This document shows positions 59,703-64,000 of a stretch of DNA of 64,000 nt, piece after piece; position 1 is the first letter of the stretch; each line of letters starts with the position of its first letter. The DNA lies in assembly GCA_963699055.1 (NCBI GenBank), contig CAVOTA010000002.1, positions 1,550,001 to 1,614,000 of the forward strand, read 5' to 3'. Origin of the DNA: Bog-756 sp963699055 (GTDB lineage Bacteria > Actinomycetota > Acidimicrobiia > Acidimicrobiales > RAAP-2). The notes beneath the pieces are model-generated. The model worked only from the letters and a program-made list of their open reading frames with translations. It searched no databases and had not been told where the DNA came from. The translations under genes were made by a program, and so were the position numbers.

Positions 59703-60347
59703 TCAGGTCGCCCGGTCGGCGCCGTCCGGCGCACCGGCGGCCGCCGAGCGCTCGGCGGCGGCCCGGCGGCCGTCGACGAAGTACTGCGCCCCGGTGAACA
59801 CCGTCAGGAAGGCGGCCACCCACATGGCCGAATTCAGCAGGGTCCAGTGCCCGGCGAGCGGCGGAGCCAGGCACATGCCGATGGCGATGTCCTGGACCAG
59901 GGTCTTGAGCTTGGCCGAGTTGCGGGCCGGGATCGAGATCCCGTGGCGGCCGGCCACGGACCGGTAGACGCTCATGGCGATCTCCCGGACGGCGATGACG
60001 GCCACCGGCAGCCACCAGATGATGCCCTTGGCCACCAGCGCCACCATCGCACCGAGCACGACCACCTTGTCGGCCAGCGGGTCGAGGAAGGCCCCCGACC
60101 GGGTGGTGCCCTGCTTGCGCGCCAGCCACCCGTCGATGCCGTCCGACAGGGCGAGGAGCCCGCCGAAGACGAACGTGAACCAGCTGGCCCCCCACAGGAG
60201 GATGAGCACGATCACCACCGGGGTGGCGAGGAGCCGGACCACGGTGATGCCGTTGGCCGGGGTGAGGAGGGCGGAGGGCCCGAAGGTGGTCGTCCGGGTC
60301 GTGCCCGGCACGGCGGGGATCCCCGGCCCGAGGGCGCCGTCGCTCAT
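59703..60347 (-). CDS. pgsA: CDP-diacylglycerol--glycerol-3-phosphate 3-phosphatidyltransferase
   Basis: A 214-residue membrane enzyme that makes phosphatidylglycerolphosphate. The CDP-alcohol phosphotransferase motif D-G-x2-A-R-x8-G-x3-D-x3-D is seen in SDGIDGWLARKQGTTRSG followed by AFLDPLADK. Several membrane helices follow, with NSAKLKTLVQDIAIGMCLA. The family's usual place is the rimO-pgsA-cinA order found here. Its ATG overlaps the rimO stop (ATGA). Confidence 0.94.
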   Translation of the reverse strand: MSDGALGPGIPAVPGTTRTTTFGPSALLTPANGITVVRLLATPVVIVLILLWGASWFTFVFGGLLALSDGIDGWLARKQGTTRSGAFLDPLADKVVVLGAMVALVAKGIIWWLPVAVIAVREIAMSVYRSVAGRHGISIPARNSAKLKTLVQDIAIGMCLAPPLAGHWTLLNSAMWVAAFLTVFTGAQYFVDGRRAAAERSAAAGAPDGADRAT

Positions 60348-61735
60348 CGTCCGCCGCTCCCGGACCCGGCCAGCACCGGCGCACCGTCGGCAGGCCCGTC
60401 CCCCACCACCACGGCCGACAGGTCGGGGCCGTCAGCGTCGACGACGAGCACCTGGACGAACGAGCCGGGCACCAGGTGGTCCGGTACGGTGACGATTCCG
60501 TCGATCTCGGGTGCCTCACGGTAGGAGCGCGCCTCGCCGGGGGCGTCCACCAGCACCTCGACGGTGGAGCCGATGAGGTCCTCGCGGCGGCGGGCGGTGA
60601 TGCCGTCCTGCAGCTCGGTGCACTCGCGGATGCGCTCGGCCACCAGCTCGTCCGGGACCTTGTCGCCGAGTCCGGAGGCATAGGTGCCCGATTCGTCGGA
60701 GAAGGGGAAGAAGCCGACCCAGTCGAGGCCGGCCTCGCCGATCCAGGCCAGGAGGCTGTCGTGGTCCTCCTCGGTCTCGCCCGGGTAGCCGACGATGAAG
60801 GACGAGCGGAACGCGGCGGTCGGCTCGACGGCGCGGATCGAGTGGATCCGGTCGAGGAACCGGTCGCCGTCGCCCCACCGTCGCATGCGCTTCAGCAGGG
60901 GTCGGGAGACGTGTTGGAGGGAGAGGTCGAAGTAGGGCACGCCGGTGGCCAGTATGGCCTCCACCAGCGCGTCGTCGAGGGTGGACGGGTAGAGGTAGAG
61001 GAGGCGGGTCCATCGCGCCCGCTCGGCCACCTGTGCGACCAGGTCGACGATGGGCCGGTTGCCACCCACCGCCGGACCGTCGAGGCGGGGCTCGGTCCGG
61101 CCCCCCGACCGGTCGAGGGCGAACGACGACAGGTCCTGGGCCACGAGGACGACCTCGGCGAGCGAGCCGTCGGGGCCGCCCAGCTGGTCGATCTCCTCGA
61201 GGATGGACGCCACCGTGCGCGAGCGCTGCTTGCCGCGGAACGACGGGATGGCGCAGAAGCCGCAGTTCCGGTCGCACCCCTCGGCCACCTTCACGTAGGC
61301 CCACGGCGAGTCGGTGCGGGGGCGCGGCAGGTTGAGCAGGTCGAAGGACGGGAGCGCCGCCGGGGCCGGCTTGGTCCCGAGGGTCACCGGGGTGCGTTCC
61401 GGCCCGGCCGGCTCATGCAGCGGGACACCGAACGGCGCCACCAGGTCCACCTCGGGCAGCGCCCCGGCCAGCTCGTCGCCGTACCGCTCGGCCATGCAGC
61501 CGGTGACCACCAGGCGGGCGCCGTCGCGCCGGGCGTCGGACAGGGCGAGGACCGTGTCGATGGACTCCTGGCGCGCGGCCTCGATGAAGGCACAGGTGTT
61601 CACCACCACGAGGTCTGCGTCCTCGGGTGCGGCGGCCGCCTCGAATCCGTCCCCGGTCAGGGTCCCGACCAACTTGTCCGAGTCGACCTGGTTCTTCGGG
61701 CAGCCCAAGGTCTCGATCCAGTACCGCTCGGCCAC
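60344..61735 (-). CDS. rimO: Ribosomal protein S12 methylthiotransferase
   Basis: A 463-residue radical SAM enzyme that methylthiolates an Asp of ribosomal protein S12. The N-terminal UPF0004 domain starts WIETLGCPKNQVDSDKL and continues VVNTCAFIEAARQES and VVTGCMAERYGDEL, supplying three Cys for the auxiliary cluster. The radical SAM motif is CDRNCGFC near residue 155. A C-terminal TRAM domain is present. GTG 61735 is fixed by TAGATT six bases upstream. Confidence 0.95.
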   Translation of the reverse strand: MAERYWIETLGCPKNQVDSDKLVGTLTGDGFEAAAAPEDADLVVVNTCAFIEAARQESIDTVLALSDARRDGARLVVTGCMAERYGDELAGALPEVDLVAPFGVPLHEPAGPERTPVTLGTKPAPAALPSFDLLNLPRPRTDSPWAYVKVAEGCDRNCGFCAIPSFRGKQRSRTVASILEEIDQLGGPDGSLAEVVLVAQDLSSFALDRSGGRTEPRLDGPAVGGNRPIVDLVAQVAERARWTRLLYLYPSTLDDALVEAILATGVPYFDLSLQHVSRPLLKRMRRWGDGDRFLDRIHSIRAVEPTAAFRSSFIVGYPGETEEDHDSLLAWIGEAGLDWVGFFPFSDESGTYASGLGDKVPDELVAERIRECTELQDGITARRREDLIGSTVEVLVDAPGEARSYREAPEIDGIVTVPDHLVPGSFVQVLVVDADGPDLSAVVVGDGPADGAPVLAGSGSGGR

Positions 61736-61741
61736 CGGTCC

Positions 61742-61747
61742 AATCTA
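61742..61747 (-). promoter_or_regulatory. -10 element of leaderless rimO promoter (TAGATT)
   Basis: TAGATT on the minus strand ends six bases before the rimO GTG at 61735; it would drive rimO-pgsA-cinA. Confidence 0.6.
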
Positions 61748-61803
61748 CCGGGGTGGGGACCCGGCGGCGCTCCGGGCCCGGACGCGGCTGCAGGCCCTCC
61801 GAG

Positions 61804-61912
61804 GTCGAGGGGCTCGGCGCCGGTACGCGGAGGGGGAGGGCAGTCCTGCGGGATCCGACCCTCGATCCTGAGCGCGACCACCAGCCGATGGGTCGTTCGC
61901 GAGCCCAATCCG
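61804..61912 (+). pseudogene. Decayed 3' end of an IS481-type transposase (remnant 1)
   Basis: A frame through 61843-61912 reads VLRDPTLDPERDHQPMGRSR, which aligns with the C terminus of the intact transposase nearby (LLRELELDPSRDYQPTGKSH). Further upstream the similarity fades. It is followed by a hairpin and then GTCTTGGGAGAC (61965-61976), a counterpart of the intact element's right terminus. No start or catalytic residues remain. Confidence 0.6.
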
Positions 61913-61925
61913 GCCCCGAACACCA

Positions 61926-61960
61926 GGAAATGCCCCGAACCGATGGTCCGGGGCGTTTCC
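61926..61960 (+). terminator. Intrinsic terminator after transposase remnant 1
   Basis: A 12-bp stem (61926-61937 with 61949-61960, core GCCCCG/CGGGGC) is followed by TCTGTCTT. Each transposase end in this zone is followed by such a hairpin, which may insulate the element. Confidence 0.6.
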
Positions 61961-61988
61961 TCTGTCTTGGGAGACGCCACGGGTCCAG

Positions 61989-62066
61989 GGCGAGGTTGGC
62001 GAACTACTCCGCCACCTCACCCTGGACCCGTCCAAGGACTATCAACCCATCACCGGAGGGCCGTGA
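61989..62066 (+). pseudogene. Decayed 3' end of an IS481-type transposase (remnant 2)
   Basis: The frame from 61989 to the stop at 62064-62066 reads GELLRHLTLDPSKDYQPITG, which matches the intact transposase C terminus GELLRELELDPSRDYQPTGK. It is followed by a right-terminus-like palindrome GACGTCGTGAGACGTC (62097-62112) and then by sequence shared with the tRNA-Ser 3' flank. The rest of the gene is absent. The 453-base stretch 61748-62200 between rimO and the intact transposase holds this remnant, remnant 1 and element ends, and nothing else I recognise. Confidence 0.7.
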
Positions 62067-62100
62067 TGGCCTACCGTCATAGGTTCAACTGTCCACGACG

Positions 62101-62130
62101 TCGTGAGACGTCACAACGCGGAGAGGGAGG
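62101..62130 (+). repeat. Direct repeat, left copy (tRNA-Ser 3' end plus flank)
   Basis: Matches 63434-63463 at 28 of 30 bases. It includes 12 bases of the tRNA-Ser 3' end (CGGAGAGGGAGG) and the adjoining TCACAACG. The pair brackets 1.3 kb containing the intact IS element. Confidence 0.8.
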
Positions 62131-62158
62131 TGTCCTGGTTCAACACATAGGAAAGGGG
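62131..62158 (+). repeat. Left-end-like remnant of an IS481-type element
   Basis: TGTCCTGG followed by ACACATAGGAAA resembles the left terminus of the intact element (TGTCTCGC..ACATAGGAAA) and directly abuts it. It is probably the stub of another insertion. Confidence 0.5.
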
Positions 62159-62200
62159 TGTCTCGCGACATAGGAAACCCCGGTCCGTTGAGGATCGGGC

Positions 62201-63397
62201 ATGTCGAGAGCCCGCTTGATCATCACCGCCGTCATCGTGGAGGGCCGCAGTCAGGCCGAAGTCGCCCGCACCTACGGGGTCTCACCCGGTTGGGTGTCCA
62301 AGCTCGTCGCCCGCTACCGGAACGAGGGAGAGGCGGCCTTCGAGGCGCACTCGAGACGGCCGAAGAGCTCGCCGCGTGCGGTGGCCGATCCGGTGGTGGA
62401 GCGCATCCTCGAACTGCGCCGACAGCTCGCCGGCACGGGCCTCGACGCCGGGCCCGAGACCATCCGGTGGCACCTCGCCCACCACGACGGAATCGACGTC
62501 TCCCGATCCACCATCAGCAGGCACCTGGTCAAGGCCGGACTGGTCGAGCCGGCCCCCGAGAAGCGTCCCAAGTCCTCCTACATCCGCTTTGCCGCCGACC
62601 AGCCCAACGAGTGCTGGCAGTCCGACTTCACCCACTACCGACTGGCCGGGACCAGGCGGCGGCCCGGGGTCGACACCGAGATCCTGTCCTGGCTCGACGA
62701 CCACTCCCGCAAGGCGTTGCGGGTCACCGCCCACCAGCGGGTCACCGGGCCCATCGTGGTGGCGTCGTTCCGCGCCTGTGTCGCTGACCACGGCATTCCC
62801 GTCTCCACGCTCACCGACAACGGCATGGTCTTCACCACCCGATTGGCCGGCGGCAGGGGCGGTCGCAACGGGCTCGAGACCGAGCTGGCCCGCCTCGGCG
62901 TCCTCCAGAAGAACTCCCGGCCCAACCACCCGACCACGTGCGGCAAGGTCGAACGGTTCCAGCAGACCATGAAGAAATGGCTCCGAGCCCAGCCCGCCCA
63001 GCCCCAGGACCTGGCCGGGCTCCAGGTGCTACTCGACCGCTTCGTGGACGAGTACAACACCCGCCGGCCCCACCGGTCCCTGCCCCGACACGCCACCCCC
63101 GATGCGACCTATCAGGCACGCCCGAAGGCCGTAGTGGGCAGCCGGATCGGGGATCCTCACAGCCGGATCCGCACCGACAGGATCGACGGCTCGGGTGCGG
63201 TCACCATCCGCTACAACGGCCGGCTCCACCACATTGGGATCGGCCGAGCCCACGCCCGAACCCACGTCGTGCTCCTCGTCCAAGATCTGCACATCCGGGT
63301 CGTCGACGCCGCCACCGGCGAGCTGCTCCGAGAGCTCGAGCTCGATCCGTCCAGGGACTACCAGCCGACCGGGAAAAGCCACGGCCGGAGGCGGTGA
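62201..63397 (+). CDS. IS481-family transposase
   Basis: A 398-residue DDE transposase. An N-terminal HTH (RSQAEVARTYGVSPGWVSKL) is followed by a second winged region (DVSRSTISRHLVKAG). The rve-type catalytic core has Asp in CWQSDFTHYR, Asp in LTDNGMVFTT and Glu in CGKVERFQQT, then VDEYNTRRPHRSL. All three acidic residues are present, so it may be active. The stop codon lies in the loop of a strong terminator hairpin. Confidence 0.95.
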   Translation: MSRARLIITAVIVEGRSQAEVARTYGVSPGWVSKLVARYRNEGEAAFEAHSRRPKSSPRAVADPVVERILELRRQLAGTGLDAGPETIRWHLAHHDGIDVSRSTISRHLVKAGLVEPAPEKRPKSSYIRFAADQPNECWQSDFTHYRLAGTRRRPGVDTEILSWLDDHSRKALRVTAHQRVTGPIVVASFRACVADHGIPVSTLTDNGMVFTTRLAGGRGGRNGLETELARLGVLQKNSRPNHPTTCGKVERFQQTMKKWLRAQPAQPQDLAGLQVLLDRFVDEYNTRRPHRSLPRHATPDATYQARPKAVVGSRIGDPHSRIRTDRIDGSGAVTIRYNGRLHHIGIGRAHARTHVVLLVQDLHIRVVDAATGELLRELELDPSRDYQPTGKSHGRRR

Positions 63398-63415
63398 ATT
63401 CGCCTCCGGCCGTGG
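63379..63415 (+). terminator. Terminator hairpin overlapping the transposase stop codon
   Basis: A perfect 15-bp stem (63379-63393 with 63401-63415, core GGCCGGAGGCG / CGCCTCCGGCC). The TGA stop is in the 7-base loop. A T-containing stretch (GTTCAGATGTTT) follows. Confidence 0.75.
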
Positions 63416-63433
63416 GTTCAGATGTTTCCGATG

Positions 63434-63463
63434 TCTTGAGACATCACAACGCGGAGAGGGAGG
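63434..63463 (+). repeat. Direct repeat, right copy (tRNA-Ser 3' end plus flank)
   Basis: Partner of 62101-62130. Its last 12 bases are the real 3' end of the tRNA-Ser gene on the minus strand; its first bases are the right terminus of the IS element. Confidence 0.8.
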
Positions 63464-63540
63464 GATTTGAACCCTCGGACCCAGTTACCCAGGTCAACTC
63501 ATTAGCAGTGAGTCCGATTCGGCCGCTCTCGCACCTCTCC
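63452..63540 (-). tRNA. tRNA-Ser (anticodon GCT), CCA not encoded
   Basis: On the minus strand the acceptor GGAGAGG pairs with CCTCTCC, with discriminator G. The anticodon stem-loop ACTCA-CTGCTAA-TGAGT gives GCT. A long variable arm, as expected for serine, and the T arm GAGGG-TTCAAAT-CCCTC follow. The genome-encoded CCA is absent, unlike tRNA-Lys in this window. Its 3' end is partly duplicated at 62119-62130. Confidence 0.95.
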
Positions 63541-63548
63541 TTGCCCCT

Positions 63549-63570
63549 TGGTCTATATTTGGTCTATATT
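63549..63570 (+). repeat. Tandem 11-base repeat at the integrase promoter
   Basis: TGGTCTATATT occurs twice in a row (63549-63559 and 63560-63570). Each copy contains TATATT. This is the most AT-rich stretch near the tRNA and could be a regulator or integrase binding site. Confidence 0.6.
63565..63570 (+). promoter_or_regulatory. -10 element of leaderless integrase promoter (TATATT)
   Basis: TATATT ends six bases before GTG 63577. Confidence 0.6.
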
Positions 63571-63576
63571 TCCAGG

Positions 63577-64000
63577 GTGGAAACGCAAGGCCAGGACCGT
63601 CGAGACGGCCCAAGGCTACAGGAACGATCCGAGCAGCGAGGCCCGGGCAAGTGGCGCTGCCGTGTCTTCGTGGGTACCGACCCGATCACCGGGAACCCCC
63701 GCCAGCTGTCCAAGACCGTCGACGCCCGCAACCAGACCGAGGCCCAGCGCAAGCTCCGTGCCTGGCAGAAGGAGCTGGACGAGGCGCCGGCCGAGGCCTC
63801 GCTCGACTCCTCTGCGACCGTCCGGACCCTCATCGACGAGTGGCTGCGCCACAGCGAGGCCCGGGGTCGGGCCCCCCGGACCCTCCACGACGCCCGCCGG
63901 TCGGCCGAGACGGTGATCTTCCCCGAGTTCGGGGACATGCCGATCGCCGAGCTGACCCCCCGGCACCTCGACGAGTGGTACCGCAAGCTCGCCACCGGCG
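63577..64000 (+). CDS. Site-specific tyrosine recombinase (integrase), N-terminal part; runs off the right edge
   Basis: The first 141 codons are present and open to the window end. The N-terminal segment GKWRCRVFVGTDPITGNPRQ and LSKTVDARNQTEAQRKLRAW resembles the arm-type (AP2-like) DNA-binding domain of phage integrases. It is followed by the SAM-like core-binding domain (TVRTLIDEWLRHSEARGRAP, RTLHDARRSAETVIFPEFGD). The catalytic domain lies outside. GTG 63577 is set by the TATATT box and the tRNA boundary. Location beside tRNA-Ser suggests a prophage or integrative element extending to the right. Confidence 0.85.
   Translation, partial: METQGQDRRDGPRLQERSEQRGPGKWRCRVFVGTDPITGNPRQLSKTVDARNQTEAQRKLRAWQKELDEAPAEASLDSSATVRTLIDEWLRHSEARGRAPRTLHDARRSAETVIFPEFGDMPIAELTPRHLDEWYRKLATG

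Larger units (their letters stand above)
62159..63443 (+). mobile_element. IS481-family insertion sequence, intact
   Basis: About 1285 bp with one transposase gene. The left terminus starts TGTCTCGCGACATAGGAAAC; the right terminus, read on the minus strand from 63443, starts TGTCTCAAGACATCGGAAAC. The two match at 17 of these 20 bases. No clear target-site duplication is seen. A long hairpin sits between the transposase stop and the right terminus. The element is inserted beside the tRNA-Ser 3' end. Confidence 0.85.

Noticed and set aside
61627..62082. A 151-codon open frame upstream of the intact transposase
   Set aside because: Only its internal stretch resembles a transposase C terminus. 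It starts inside rimO on the other strand and joins two different frames of decay, so it is treated as remnant DNA.

Overview
This 64 kb window is high-GC actinobacterial chromosome. The gene set points to Actinomycetota, and the divergence of many genes suggests a deep branch such as Acidimicrobiia (inference only). Markers are mycothiol synthesis (mshA), a nickel superoxide dismutase with its own protease (sodN/sodX), a rex-hem gene cluster, an F420-type oxidoreductase, an RsiG-type c-di-GMP anti-sigma factor and a TCGAAC-type LexA box before recA. Genes are tightly packed with ATGA/GTGA/TGATG overlaps. At least twelve transcripts appear leaderless: a TANNNT hexamer lies exactly six bases before the start codon. 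I used this to choose several starts.

Layout. 1-10026 (minus): respiratory complex I, nuoA to nuoI plus the start of nuoJ. 10134-11498 (plus): a geranylgeranyl/menaquinone reductase-like flavoprotein. 11545-13692: an unrecognised membrane protein with a three-times repeated 11-residue motif. 13922-21121 (minus): rex, hemA (with an apparent frameshift), hemC, cobA, hemD, hemB, hemL, the C5 route from glutamyl-tRNA to tetrapyrroles with a siroheme branch. 21189-25904: proC, a YbjN-like gene, mshA, an XRE regulator, an RsiG homologue, and the sodX/sodN pair. 26052-31124: a 1690-residue secreted protein with a sialidase-like propeller and a recently expanded Fn3 array.

31398-37311 is mixed: a TetR regulator, a DksA-type zinc-finger protein, a SufS-like aminotransferase, a propeller lipoprotein, GNAT, DUF4188 and VOC proteins, and tRNA-Lys. 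37453-41965 is a coupled five-gene operon (small TetR-type HTH, zinc dehydrogenase, SDR, sulfotransferase, alkylsulfatase-like metallohydrolase). 42029-46404 holds an ArsC-like protein, an ECF41 sigma factor with its flavin oxidoreductase and a matching ECF41 promoter, and an ABC-F protein. 46454-50820 is an aromatic-ring catabolic set (extradiol-type dioxygenase, SDR, flavin hydroxylase) with a divergent TetR gene. 50891-55495 holds SDRs, a GH18-like secreted protein, DUF3054, SnoaL-like and LLM proteins.

55790-61735 is housekeeping: recA with a LexA box, a DUF3048 protein, cinA, pgsA and rimO. 61748-64000 is a mobile zone: two decayed IS481-type transposase ends, one intact IS481-family element, tRNA-Ser(GCT), and the start of a tyrosine integrase that runs off the window. 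A 30-base direct repeat including the tRNA-Ser 3' end flanks the intact element. A separate 74-84 base palindromic element occurs in two intergenic regions about 20 kb apart.
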